NCBI RefSeq assembly: GCF_032854445.1
Contig: NC_088305.1
Location: forward strand, 14,309,717 to 14,373,716
Length of the DNA stretch: 64,000 nucleotides
From: Liolophura sinensis
Taxonomy: Eukaryota > Mollusca > Polyplacophora > Chitonida > Chitonidae
Direction of reading: 5' to 3'
Shown here piece after piece: positions 13,722-26,180 of the stretch (the stretch's first letter is position 1; each line of letters starts with the position of its first letter). A program made the translations under genes and the position numbers. Below the pieces are notes generated by a model. The model did no database searches. It saw only the letters and a list, made by a program, of their open reading frames with translations, and was not told the origin of the DNA.

Positions 13722-14030
13722 TGCCAATGCTGAGGCCTGGAGTTCAAGTCCAGCTTATGATGGGTTCCTCTCTGGTCCTACGTTAATTTTTATTTGTTTT
13801 TTATTGGTGTTTTACGCCGTACTCAAGACTATTTTACCTAAACGACGGCGGCCGTCATTATAGTGGGAGGAAACCTAACAGAAACCGGGAAAAACCCATT
13901 ACCATCCGCAGGTTGCTGTCAGACCATCCCACGTTAGCCCGGAGAGGAAGGCAGCCTGCTGGTCCTACGTGGGAGGGTCTGTCAGCAAATCCGCATAAAT
14001 AAATAAATCAATAAATAAATGAATAAAATT
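13722..14030 (+). mobile_element. SINE type 1 split by another SINE
   Basis: The head-side part (GAGTTCAAGTCCAGC) ends at 13783 and the element resumes at 13961 (GGTCCTACGTGGGAGGGTCT GTCAGCAA), ending in AAATAAATAAATC. The gap holds an opposite-strand SINE. Confidence 0.75.
13784..13960 (-). mobile_element. SINE type 1 inserted inside another SINE
   Basis: Reversed tail, core GTTTTACGCCGTACTCAAGA and body, truncated before the head. Target-site duplication GGTCCTACGT at 13774-13783 and 13961-13970, which lies within the host SINE. Confidence 0.85.
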
Positions 14031-14439
14031 GCGCTCGTGCTCTCTTTCTCCTCTTTCAAATTATCTGTTTGTGTTACATAAGTTGATAACGAATATAGCT
14101 GTTAACGGGGTTTTGTCGTTGCATATATATACACGTATATTAATATGCGTTGACTTTGATTGGTCTGCTTAGAGTACGACGGCAGTAATGTTAAGTATGC
14201 TAGAATTATTTTTCTTAACGAAATTATTCATAAAATTAAAGAAGATTAATGAATAAGGCAGCCAACGCCTGCAGTAATGCTTGCTATTATGTGGATGTCA
14301 ATAGGCCTCTTTCAATCCATCTGAAATGAAATACTGAGCTTGCATCAAGTTAATTTAAAAGACGGAAAAAGTGTCAAAATTGACGTTAAATCTGTTCTAT
14401 ATTTAATTAGCCTGTCAGTGTGTTTATAAGATCTCATTA

Positions 14440-14680
14440 ATATCTCAATATCTCGCTTGGCGCTTAGCACCGAGAAGTTGGAGGTACCCGGTGTCAGTAT
14501 AGTGTGACTAAGTGAGGTGTGTCGTCTGGTGTCGTTGGTATGATACTTCAGTGACGGCAGCGTTTTGCCGGCATTGGCCCACATGGCCTTGTGACAAGAA
14601 GACACAGTATATGTACACACACATACTGATTAGTTATATGACTCAAATATTGTTAAGTATGACGTCACAATCCAAATATA
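14440..14680 (+). mobile_element. SINE type 2, partial
   Basis: CTCGCTTGGCGCTTAGCACC, ACCCGGTGTCAGTATAGTG, GACAAGAAGACACAGTATA and a decayed 3' core. Paralogue of the fuller copy at 47315-47650; it runs into the adjoining microsatellite. Confidence 0.7.
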
Positions 14681-14969
14681 CATACATCCATCCATCCATC
14701 CATCCATCCATCCATCCATCCATCCATCCATCCATCCATCCATACATCCATCCATCCATACATACATACATACATACATACATCCATACATCCATACATA
14801 CATCCATACATACATACATACATACATACATACATACATACATACATACATACATACATACATACATCCATCCATCCATCCATCCATACATACATACATC
14901 CATCCATCCATCCATCCATCCATCCATCCATCCATCCATACATACATACATACATACATACATACATAC
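14681..14969. repeat. (CATC)n/(CATA)n microsatellite
   Basis: About 289 bp of interspersed CATC and CATA tetranucleotides. The duplicated site in unit B (47640-47680) has only a few CATA units. Long open frames over it in both strands are repeat artefacts. Confidence 0.95.
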
Positions 14970-15029
14970 GTACATACTCCATACACTGCATGTGAGGCTC
15001 TCTATGCTCACTTTACATCACTGCCACAA

Positions 15030-17150
15030 CTGCATAATGTTGACTTTTGGAACCTGTGTGACGCACGATGACATTTGCGGGTTTAGTCCTCATGTCAAGG
15101 AACTTTTTAATCAGCATTCATCAATAAAAAAATTTTCAGATGTTAGTTAGAATCATATTTTGCATAATCTAATTGAATAGAATGCTTGTACATAAAGTAT
15201 TGTTAAAACCAATGGCTAAGACGGAGTTTTGGGGTTTTCCGACATCACGTGCTGCCTCATCACCGTGACCCAAATTACCTCGTCAAATTTATGTACCAAT
15301 TATTGCGTTTGCTGCTAGCGTTCACTGGCAAGACCCCTATAATCCGACAAAACACGTTTACATTCCTGTCACGACCAGCCAGAGGTGTTTAGCGTATCGT
15401 GTTTCAATTAAAAATATGCTTCTTGTTTGTAACCATCACCAAAACTCACGGAAAGACATTGTGTGAAACGAGAGGAATATAACGCAGCTCGTCAAACACA
15501 AACATTAATTAGGGAAAGTGTCGCACGCAACGGCAAGTAAAGCCTGTCTGCGTGAGCAAAATGAGCCCACGCCAAACCATAATCTAACCAACTGTAGAAA
15601 AAAAACCCATTAAAATCATTATCCACGTAAAATTCCTTTGATACTGATCACTAATTCGCTTAGAATTAACTCATTTACTTGGACAGCAAAGTACCCAAAG
15701 GTCATGCATATGGCACTCGCATATGTCGCCTTAAAAGCATTTGTCACAACCCGCGTGTTGTGTGATGATTTCAATCAACGTCACAAGTTATTTCTGCAAA
15801 GAAAAGGGTTGAAGGTTGTGAGGGTTGTAATACTGGCCATGATAACCATAAATATTAAGCCTTAATCTAGTTATCATGTTTTAATGAGAACTAATCTAAA
15901 GACTGAAGACCAGTTTTATGTACGACATCCAAATCTTTTACCTGATCACCGTGTATTGTTTTTTTTTCAGTGACAGACGTAATAACGTTTAAAACTGGTA
16001 AGGTTTGACAAAAGATCAATGACAGTAAATTTAGAATAAATTGAGAGTCTAAATAAATCCGATAATTATCTATTAAAATTGGGATCTGAACAAATTAATG
16101 AGAAACTGGACAAACCTCGGACTGAAATGAGTATATAAATGCAATTTCTGCTTCAGGATTCAATGGATCTAGCTTTATCAAAACTTTATAGCTGTCATCG
16201 AAACCTCAAAAATCCAGATTAATCATGTTCCATATCTACTCGAAAGTAAAAGAGGAATATTTCAAGAAAAGCTAAATTACTATGGTCATTGTAATTAGAG
16301 CTATAAAGGTTATTCTAAAAGGTAATGCCATGGAGGTGTCAAAATTATATTAACGATAGAACTAACAAACTAAAATTTGTTTATTGTAACGAGGCTAGGG
16401 ATTATTGAAAACTGCTGATGTCTACAGCTAGAAAAAGAATTTAAAGAATTTTAAAAAAAATTGATTTTAAAGAATTCTTGTCAGGTGTCATTTTCCCGCT
16501 GGGTAACTCCTGCATCGCGGATAGCCGTAGGTGAGCCAAAAGCAGTGTTTGTGCAACTAATATAGCGGAGTGTAAAACAAACACTACAATTCATTAAGTC
16601 AAATTATAGCCAGACGATCGAAATTAATAGCATTTTTTTCTATTTGTGCTGGCAACATTTAGCTGTAGTTATTTAGTCTCTTTTCAATGCAAAGTAAAGA
16701 CAGAAGACCTGAGGGACAGAAAACATAACTCATTTGAATACCACTTAAAAACGACGAAATGGCGTTCCAAGTAATATTTCAAGAATAGCATATAACATCA
16801 GTTTCCGAAAGAAAATGCAAGAAACATATATTGTTAGTAAAGCTGGTGTCAGAATCAATCACCGAATGATGTTACCAATTCCGCATAACCCGGGGCTATA
16901 ATATTGGTATCAGCATCCATGCTATTTCATTGGTTGTATAAACTTGCAGTCAATACGCGTCAGATACAGATTATTTACGGACTACGACGCTGAATCTTGA
17001 TTTGGATATCATGGATTATGGCGTAGTATCCCAAGGATTCAGTAATCTTGAGCTCTCGACTTGCGTGTCCCAGTCAAAATACGCATACACAAAAATACAA
17101 AAAAATACAATAATAATAGAAACAAATAAACAACTCCCGAGGCGCCACTT
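15030..17150. other. Unit A segment without counterpart in unit B
   Basis: About 2.1 kb of AT-rich DNA between anchors that are adjacent in B (about 47715). No gene or transposon ends recognised; it could be an insertion in A or a deletion in B. Confidence 0.55.
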
Positions 17151-17194
17151 GCATCGTTTTCGTGTAAACGTATATTAAATACGACGTCAACACA

Positions 17195-17530
17195 TCATTC
17201 TGAGTAGTTTGAGACCAGTGACGTCTCATAGATTGCAAATCGCATCACTGCATATTTTTTAACTAATTCTGCGTATGTCATGGTGCTATGAGGTGTCAAA
17301 GTTGTTATTTTTTTTTTAATATATACATAAATAGTTTGCACAGGAACCTACCCTAACCGTCATTGTATATAAGTGAAACTTCTGAAGTTTTATACCATTG
17401 ACGTCTCATGGATGAAATTAACATCACTGCATACTTTTTTTAGCTAAACCTGCGTGTGTCATATGCAAAGTGGTCAAAAGTCAAAGTTGTTAGTTTTTTA
17501 AAGTATGTACATACATAGTTTTGTACAGGA
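17195..17530. repeat. Two-copy tandem repeat, about 185 bp, unit A only
   Basis: GACGTCTCATAGATTG...AGGAACCTACC (about 17220-17352) and GACGTCTCATGGATG...AGGAACCTACC (about 17400-17537) are two diverged copies. Unit B has a single copy at about 47800-47930. Confidence 0.75.
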
Positions 17531-18771
17531 ACCTACCAAAGGTTACCTGACAAAAAGCCGATTTCCATCGGTCACGTGTGACCATTTGTAAATGGTTTTG
17601 TATTTTATTAATCTTTTCATTGTTAATTGACATTGTATACTTAAGTAACTTGTAAATAAACAACGATTTTCCTGGGCATTCCGATATCGTCCTCAAAAAA
17701 AGAAACAAACAAACAAACAAACAAAACTGAACCTCATTGTATATAAGTGAAACTTCTTAAGTATATGACTTTCAGTAACAATATATCCCTCGAAACAGAC
17801 ATTCGAATACCAGCCGTCAATCACTAAGGACGTTCTAGATCAATCGCAAGGCCAATTCCCAAAACGACGTATAACACAAACCACCACAGAACTAAGTAAG
17901 TAGTGAAATAAGTAAATGGTTACATACATGTCCCCGAAATAATACGGAAATTGTAAAGTATCTGAAAGTTATTATTGTCCAAATATTCTTTATAACCGTC
18001 ATGTAGATATAAACATTTTTTCAGTATTATCTGGCTAATACATTGAATTGACACGATCCTGTATTTCACCAGTTCTTTTTGACCATTCACCGGCTATCAC
18101 ACTGCAGTAGCTGTTCTGGTTTTAGTCACCGAGCTGTATTTTATAGTATTTTTGCATTTCCATACTGAATTTACATCTGCAGTGTACAATTTGTCTCTCC
18201 ACTACCGCAATAAACCATAAAAAATCAAATAAATAGACAGATATTGACGTTATAATTCCACTAAAGTGTAAAGAACCATAGGGAAGTCTGAATAACCCTA
18301 GTGCACAAATATGCGACTAAAACAAATAAAGTGTTCACCATTTACATTGCGCTTGCACCGCCAAGCAGATTTTTAAAAAGGTTTCTCTTATGTGACTTTG
18401 ACGATAATGTTGATATTAACAAACCGCTCACGGCGTTTATGCAAATTCTACGCACACTTCTACGATTAAACAGACGCAAGTTGTAATTCAACTCAATAGT
18501 ACTCTCGGCAATTCAAACTACATCATTTATGTTTTAATTTTTGAGGATGTTAGCTGATTTTCACGGTCTTGTTTGACAACTTCCCGCGCTGTAACCTACG
18601 CTGTCAAGTGCTGAATGTCGGACAAGATATCAGCACCAACTGGGGTGTTTTAGCGCGCTTTCTGATTGACTAGAGGTAATTTGGGAGGTGTAGCCGTCGA
18701 TGGGTCAGTTTATAAGATGTATCGACCTTTCATCCCACAATAAGGGTACAAAATATAAGTGAAATGTTATA

Positions 18772-19030
18772 TTTATTTATTTATTTTTTTATTTATTTGA
18801 TTGGTGTTTTACGCCGTACTCAAGAGTATTTCACTTATACGACGACGGCCAGCATTACGATGGGTGGAAACCTGGCACAGCCCGGGGAAACCCACGACCA
18901 TCCGCAGGTTGCTGTCAGGCCTTCCCACTTACGGCCGGAGAGGATGCCAGCATGAGCTGGACTTGAACTCACAGCTCTCATTGGTGAGAGGCTCCTGGGT
19001 CATTACGCTGCGCTAGCGCGCTAACCGACT
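18772..19030 (-). mobile_element. SINE type 1, full length, absent from unit B
   Basis: Tail, core, body and tRNA-like head are all present. Target-site duplication GAAATGTTATA (18761-18771) / GAAATATTATA (19031-19041). Unit B shows the uninterrupted site at 50878-50888. Confidence 0.92.
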
Positions 19031-19084
19031 GAAATATTATAAGCAGGGCGTATAACACCATTCAATTAAATATATAAATAAATA

Positions 19085-19240
19085 TTTATTTATTCATTTG
19101 ATTGTTGTTTTACGCTGTACCCAAGAATATTTCAATTGTACGACGGCGGCTTGCATTATGGTGGGAGGAAACCGGTCAGAGCGTGGCGGAAACCCACGAC
19201 CACCCGCGGGTTGCTGGTAGACGTTCCCACGTACAACCTC
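19085..19240 (-). mobile_element. SINE type 1, 5'-truncated (shared with unit B)
   Basis: ATTTATTTATT tail, TTTTACGCTGTACCCAAGAA, CGGCGGCTTGCATTATGGTG. The orthologous insertion in unit B is at 50938-51095, so it predates the duplication. Confidence 0.85.
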
Positions 19241-19393
19241 TATAAATAGGTGTCAGTAAATAAATATATAGGCTATTATCAAATTATGTAACATAGATTC
19301 ACTTCGGTGCGATGAATGTTCTATTTTATTTACCAGCATCCCACGGAAAAAAGATGAAGGAAAAAAGACGAATTGAGATATGTGTGAATGTAG

Positions 19394-19395
<2 letters not shown>

Positions 19396-19463
<68 letters not shown>
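19396..19463. repeat. (TA)n microsatellite, unit A only
   Basis: About 65 bp of uninterrupted TA. Unit B has no TA run at the matching position (about 51170). Confidence 0.95.
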
Positions 19464-19466
<3 letters not shown>

Positions 19467-19489
19467 AGAATGTAGATTTTCGGACATAT

Positions 19490-19741
19490 AACGAGGAAGA
19501 GTCATTAGGTGTGTGTACATATGTTGTGTCTTTTTGAGTGCTTGTCTTTAAAGAGCTGTCATCACCGAAATATCCTACTGAAGACACCAGACACGACATC
19601 CCACCCAGTCACATTATACGGAAACCAGACTAATCAGCCCTGTTTCTTTGCTCTAACGTTTCAACGATGAGCACCAAACAAGACAGAAACAAGTACCGTT
19701 TTTTTTTTTTAAGTCTTTCATATGACACGACCCAGGTTTGA
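19490..19741 (-). mobile_element. SINE type 2 (shared with unit B)
   Basis: Reverse orientation: GTCATTAGGTGTGTGTACAT, AAGACACCAGAC, CAGTCACATTATAC, AAGTCTTTCATATGACACGA. Counterpart at about 51175-51431. Confidence 0.7.
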
Positions 19742-19764
19742 TCCCAGGCTGAGATCCCAAAAAT

Positions 19765-22495
19765 TTGAGATGAGTATAACATAAATATGTATTGACCAAA
19801 ATCATCCTAGAAAAGGAATGACCAAGCCTACCGGGCTGGGTTAACCTACAACAATACCTCAAGGATGTAAACGTCAGTGGAAAGACCATTAACCACTTTG
19901 TTCAAAACTATATTTACTTTATAGACATTACTTACTTTTGAGATTTAAATGAAAGCGCCGAAACAGACGTTTGTATACCAGCCGTCAACTAAAATGGACG
20001 CTTTAATGCATTAGTTCCATAATAATAATGGTTAAATAGGGTATTTTGGGTGAAAAACACCTCAACAAATCTCATACTTCAACCGTCATACTTAACCATC
20101 AAAAATACCTATAGTGGTATAGTTTCTGATATAGTTTCCAATCAATTTTTTGTCACTGGCAACTCCTTACTTTTAAGAGGGTATCAATGGGAAACTCCTA
20201 AAATTCCCTCTAGCCTGAAACCAGACAGTCCAAAGTGGTGAGCCATTTTGTTCTTTATAATGTCACAATTATGACTATATGTGTACTCCTAAAACTCTTA
20301 TGTAGAGCACGAGTACTGTAAAGTCACGGAAGAAAACGATACGTTCCACTGCTATTTAGATCTTTTGTATAGCTCATCCTCGAATCCCCCCGTACACATT
20401 AAATCTGTAAATGTGTAAAAGAAATTTTAGACTCACTTTTTATTTATTTCACCTGTCCGCTTTAAACATCCAGTCACGTTTTTATTTCATTTCACGACCG
20501 AACACATCGGTGTTTTTCCTCAATTCTTTAGGGAACACCCATGTCTCTTTGGTTGACAAATTTACATTCACTTTTTTTTTTAAGTAAATTAATTTCACCT
20601 GAAGGATAAATCACGACCTAGTTAATATCATTTATCCCCCGTCAGATAGCAGTACAGTTCGGTGGGTGCACATTCATCAAATGATTATTGTCACGTGTTG
20701 TCTAGCCGCGTTCAGGTTGCGCGAGGGTATATGCGATTCGTCGAATTCTGCTGGTCGAATGAAAATACAACATATGTTATTCTATGCCTTTGTAGCATTT
20801 GACAAATTGTATCGTCTGAGTTACTTTGAATCCACTGGTCCAATTCGATTTACGGGTTGAACAAATTGCCCTGGAGGCTTGAACGCGACTTTACTGACTC
20901 AAGGTCCATTTTCCAGACTATCTGGAATAAATATTCTACGCTTACTCTATTTCTTCTCATTTTTGGGACACCTGGCCTGTCCATTTCAAAATATATGTTA
21001 TTTTAGTAGGAATATTGAGTAGTCTTCTCTCGTGTAGTTAGACCATTTAACGAACAGCACTTATATCTTTACTTTTCCAAAGGCTGGTAAAGAAATGTAA
21101 TATTCTACTTTCAACACTGCTAATCTGTCCCCAAAATTAGAAGAATTTCTAGGATACATACTCAATGAATCAGTGGTAACACCGACACATAAATTTCTAA
21201 TAGTTTTCCAATGTTTTATATACTGACGTGAATAGTCTCTTGTGTTGCAGAATAGGCACGTTCCAACAAACAGCATCAGTGCTTTCATCAGTGCTTAATG
21301 GTGCCAACGTCACGTGCAGTATAACCAGGTGTTTAATGTTTCACAGTGACGTTATAGGTTTGCTATAGACAGTTCCCTGATTTTATGATGATCTTTTTTT
21401 CAGAAAAAAATATGCTGTATAAACAAGATGGTGACTATAAGGTCTGAAAAATGTTTAGATGTGATCTTTACGAGGTGCTCTCATTTTCTGAGAATGAATT
21501 CAGTTGAGGTTCGTATCTCAGAATTAAATTATCATGCCTTCTTTGGACAAGAGAGACCATAGCATGTTTTACATTCATATAAACCACAATTTTTCTCTGA
21601 CATCCAAGACTCATCCCATATGCTGTATGCAGTGAGTGATACAGGTAACTCTACATATTATTGTGGTGTTTTTTGTTTTGTTTTGTTTTTTATCACACAA
21701 AAATGGGTGAATGTCGCTGTTATTAAAAATGTACCTGACATTGATTAACATTTATACACCTAATCTACCTGTATAAATTAACTTTCAGCAGCAGTCAATT
21801 CAACCATCGCCTCGGGTGTATTTCTTAAACCGTCAGTCCACCGCAGTCGTTCAACAGAAGATTTTAAAGGAGTGACAGGCCGAATAACGTCATCTTACAT
21901 GTCGCGATGCTGTCTCTATTTTGAAGTGGTCTTTCAAACACATGTATTGTATTCTACTCGTTCTGGCCTTCCCTTAGGCCAAAAATAACACGTAAAGTGG
22001 CAGTTGTCTCCTAATTCAACCGCACTTTTGGCTGATTCTTTATTTTTGTGGTTTTAAAACTGTTCATCCTTTTTTAGCTTATAGGGCGCGATTACCATGG
22101 TGTCCTCGATGTACATGTCGGACCGCTCTGACACGCACCCCCTACAGGTGAAACTATACGAATTGCTGGGATGAAAGCGACCGAGTTCAGCTAATCAAAG
22201 CTGGCAAACCAGTGTGGGCACGACATGTGCTTATACTGTTTAACGTAATTTTTTTTTAAATTAAAATATAAAAGTTTCCATGAAGCGTGCTGAATGTTGG
22301 GCAATGTCACACTATGCATAACATTCCAAGTCAATCGTATTGAAAGGGATACAAAAAATATAGCTATCCTGGACTGTCATGTCCCTTCAGAATGAAATCG
22401 AGACAGAGGATGTAGAGGATGGAATAGTGGTTGCCAATAGTTACCATATCATAAAGGTGGAATCATATGAAAAGCTGGAACTACCAAGATGATGT
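19765..22495. other. Unit A segment without counterpart in unit B
   Basis: About 2.7 kb, no recognisable coding sequence. In B the equivalent point lies around 51690, just right of the B-specific type 3 SINE. Confidence 0.55.
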
Positions 22496-22603
22496 ACCCC
22501 CCTCCCCACCTCCCCTTCAACACCCCTACCTCCCCATCAACAACCCCCCCCCACCTCCCCTTCAACAACCCCCCCCTCCCCTTCCACATCCCCCACCCCT
22601 CCT
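22496..22603. repeat. C-rich minisatellite, about 25-bp unit
   Basis: Repeats of a CACCTCCCCTTCAACAACC-like unit. The 76-codon Pro-rich open frame here is not a gene. Confidence 0.8.
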
Positions 22604-22718
22604 TCCTAATGATGTCAGTATCTCAAACACAGTAGTTCATCCATACTATAGACTCAGCATTTCATATATCTGTCAAATAAAACTAATGTATTTATAGTAA
22701 CTGATTATATAGCAGTTT

Positions 22719-22834
22719 AACCTGCGGATGGTCGTGGGTTTCCCCCGGCGCTCTGCCCGGTTTCCACCCACCATCGTAGTGGTAAAATATTCTTGAGTAC
22801 GGCGCAAAACACCTATTAAATAAATAAATAAATC
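22719..22834 (+). mobile_element. SINE type 1, 5'-truncated (shared with unit B)
   Basis: CCTGCGGATGGTCGTGGG through TTGAGTACGGCGCAAAAC and an AAATAAATAAATAA tail. Counterpart at 52051-52165. Confidence 0.85.
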
Positions 22835-24085
22835 AAATATAGCAGTTTATAAAGTATGTAACGTGTTAAATACCGATATCTCCCTTATATATGTGTGGCA
22901 CCGAACAAACTGATACATACAGGTTTAGGCGATGTTTGGCTCTTAACTTACTTTCCCCGCACCTCAATTTCGAGGCTTTTCAATCAAACACAAGCTTAAT
23001 GAAATACACACCCTTGACAGAAGGCAATGGGCGATATTTACCATTCAGCGTATAAAAGGGCTCTATTGGTCATTCAGGATTATCAAAAATTCCGACATAA
23101 TCCGAGGATTGGGAATGATGACAAATAAAAGGGCGTCAAACTTTAGGATGTCACATTTGGGACACACATTATGTTTTTTTTAATTAAGCACGCTATTAAA
23201 AGCTATGCTTTTAAAATTCAAATTGTACATGGGATGCATAAAAGTGAATATTCAGAGAGGGAAATTTTTTCCGTTTGCATTGCAGAGGCGTTGTGGTTTG
23301 GGGCGTGCATAAATAACTACAGTTGTGGGCGGATCAATGTAAAGTATTCACGCTTTTCTACATGTAGGGGTGAGTATATGTATGGATGAAATGAACTATA
23401 TCCTCATAGCGTTGCGTAAATATTATTCTAAACGACTTTATAGCCAGAGGTGGAAACCTGATCCAAAAGTTGTATTAATGTTTATGTTTAATAATATTTT
23501 TTTCATAATTTATACAAAACATCACATTATTAACGCCATCACCCCACTACTGGCGTGGGAGAGAAGGACGGAGGTATTTCGTTCAAATTTCGTTAACGAT
23601 ACCTAGACTGTCTGGCAGGTTACAGGATACATGAAAAGGTATTATAAACAAAACTATGGTTTGAGGAAAGATATACCCCAAAAATTAGATTTTTTTCATT
23701 TTTGAGGCGTATTTTTATATTTCTTAATGACCTCCTCTCCTCATGCATATTTTCAGTTATTGTCGGAAATAGTCGGAAATGATGTCATCGATGAAACAGG
23801 AAATGCGACACCAGATTAGAGCCACCAATTCCAGCTCTCCTACCAACAAACTTCTTTTGAGAGACATAACAATTGACGTCACCTTTGCAGGCTGTACTTA
23901 ATTTCCGGACTGACTCCCGGGACCATGGAAAACTGTAGTTTAAAGCCATGTTTCCGCCCCTGAAAAAAAAAAGCTGAGAATCTTTGTAGTACTTTTATAT
24001 GTTCGGCCACATCATGTACTTCATATTTAAAAATAAAAACAAAGTATTTTCGTGAAGCCTTTAAGGTCAGATATATATACGGTTG

Positions 24086-24351
24086 GAGGGGCCTCCGTGG
24101 CTCAGTTGGTAAGCGCGCTATCGCAGCCTAATGACCCAGGAGGCTCTCGCCAATTCGGTCGCCGTGAGCTGAAGTCCAGCTCATGCTGGCTCCCTCATCG
24201 GCCGTCTGTGGGAAGGCCTGTCAGCAACCTGCGGATGGTCGTGGGTTCCTCCCGGGTTCTGACGAGTTTCCTCCCACCATAATGCTGGCCGCGTTGTATA
24301 AGTGAAATATTCTTGAGTACGGCGTAAAACACCAATCAAATAAATAAATAA
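24086..24351 (+). mobile_element. SINE type 1, full length
   Basis: tRNA-like head with a box-A-like TGGCTCAGTTGG and a decayed box B; complete body; AAATAAATAAATA tail. Target-site duplication ATATATACGGTTG (24073-24085) / ATATATCCGGTTG (24352-24364). It lies in a block missing from unit B, so its age relative to the duplication is unclear. Confidence 0.92.
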
Positions 24352-24569
24352 ATATATCCGGTTGTATCTCTTACTGTGAAAATCATAGTTCAGAATATTA
24401 CACGTTCCAGACCACTGAAAAAAAAAATTGGTCTGCAATCTTCTTTTTAACGATAGTAGCTACCAATACGTAAAAACGTTGTGTTCAAATGTTGATTTTG
24501 ATGTACATGTTTGTTGGGTTAGAAGTGCGTATTCCTCTGCTCAGTCAGGAGAGATCGGATATATGCTTA

Positions 24570-24673
24570 TCTATTTACTTATTTATTTATTTGATCGGTG
24601 TACTCAAGAATATTTCACTTATACGAAATATACGTTTTAAACGCACGACCATCCGCAGGTTGCTGACAGACCA
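24570..24673 (-). mobile_element. SINE type 1 with internal deletion
   Basis: TTATTTATTTGATCGGTG, ACTCAAGAATATTTCACT, then a jump to GACCATCCGCAGGTTGCTG. Most of the middle is missing. Confidence 0.75.
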
Positions 24674-24674
24674 C

Positions 24675-24935
24675 ACTCTCAAAAACATAATCTGTTGAAT
24701 TTAACGGATAGTCCGTTGTGTGAGTGATGGCGGAATGTATCCTGTTTTTGGAACAGAATAATGTGTTAAATGTAGCACACATATTCTACTGAATCAAAAT
24801 AAACTTTATCGTTGGCTAATAGGATATTATGTTGAATATAACACAGTGTTATGTTAAAATAAAAGAATACATTCTAGCATCATTCAGAAAATAGACTTTC
24901 TGTTAAAAATACTATTACACTCGGCTATTTTCTGT
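24675..24935 (-). mobile_element. Possible MITE, member of a family also in intron 2
   Basis: The reverse complement of ACAGTGTTATGTTAAAAT, TTCTGTTAAAAATAC and surrounding sequence matches 34515-34720 over about 200 bp. The left end, CACTCTCAAAAACATAAT, is the style of MITE ends. No coding capacity; ends not securely defined. Confidence 0.45.
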
Positions 24936-25029
24936 TATGTTTAAAATCACTCACTCAGTGAAAAGTAAAGATACTTTTTGTCAGAAACATGTAATACTAC
25001 ACACTCTCAACGTCTTTACATCCATATTA

Positions 25030-25380
25030 CATTGGAGAGTAATTTGTTTAACAATAGTTGTTTAAGTAACTGATGTCGCCCTTCGTCGAAACATATTGAA
25101 CTCCGCCCAACATCCAGCATGCCCCTGGTAACTGCATAATTATGACGTCACCAAGGTTCTTGCGTTGAAGCCGAGCTTATTTAGTTTAACATTATCAATT
25201 AGAAAAAGCGTTCTGATTTCATTTTCTGTTCAAGAACATAGACTTTCAACATAACGATATGTAGAGCTTGTGTTGTTATGTGTCACTCACCAAAGGCAAT
25301 TTTAGTAACAAGTACTACGAATTTTACACACAGCTGAAAGTAGGCGACTGGCTAAAAGGAATATACTATAAATTAACTCC
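25030..25380. repeat. Dispersed repeat, also at 46030-46345 and 52515-52625
   Basis: Shares AATTATGACGTCAC, TGTAGAGCTTGTGTT and GGCAATTTTAGTAACAAGTA...TATACTATA with 46030-46345; the last part also appears in unit B. No open frame; nature unknown. Confidence 0.65.
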
Positions 25381-26180
25381 CTTGCAGAATTAACGTTTAG
25401 AATAAGGCCTCAGACCCCCGTTAATTTTCCAGAAGCGACAATGTCAACGTCTAGCGCTGTAGCTCAATCCCACACATTCCGTGGCCAATAAGCTTTCGTG
25501 CATACCTGGCCCAGCCTGTGAGAAACAAGCCATAAAAATCTTGACATCGGTTGACCGTAAAAATCTGGACCTTTCCATGCCGGCAGCTAGGAGGCGTGCC
25601 TAGCAACGCCAAGGGGACGTCACTCGCAGCCTCATCACTACCTCACACCCTGTATCCTCTCACCCAAAATTTCAAATTTTCATCAATAAAGCTCATACCT
25701 CCTCGAAGTTTGGACAGTTTCCAGCATTTTAATACCAAACATGCACCTGTACGCCAAGAATGGAAGCCTGGGAGCAAAAAAAAAAAAAAGACGTTATACC
25801 CTAAAATTCACAGTACTACAATCCTACCTAAAAACGAAAGTTGCAATGGGGGTCTGCGTCCACAATGCCTTAGAAACTCACGGCGCTGGACCACGATAAT
25901 GTCGCTTGGTCCCGTGGGAGTAAGTAATTGCGTACACCGCGTTTATTGTGATCTAAATATACTTCTCCTTTCAATGGGAAGGGAAGAGAACTGCTGTACC
26001 AATCTTGCAACGTTTTGGTATTTTGATAGAGACAAGTTTTAATCGATTTACATGGTTTTGTCTATATAACCCTTTTCCTACATCAAAAAAGTCTTGTCTA
26101 AAATGTCGATCATTAACATAGCTCTGCTATGATTGACTAAGACATTTGTGTAGTGCTTGTTTGCCGCTATCATCTTTTTT

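Noticed and set aside
14512-15150. 212-codon open frame rich in His-Pro-Ser-Ile-Tyr repeats and three long minus-strand frames rich in Met-Tyr-Val-Cys / Trp-Met-Asp-Gly
   Set aside because: They are translations of the (CATC)n/(CATA)n microsatellite, open in many frames because the unit lacks stop codons. Unit B lacks the array at the same place.
25551-26042. 163-codon open frame, one of the longest outside repeats
   Set aside because: No family signal, contains a poly-Lys run from a poly-A tract, and only its later part is present in unit B, where it is not open.
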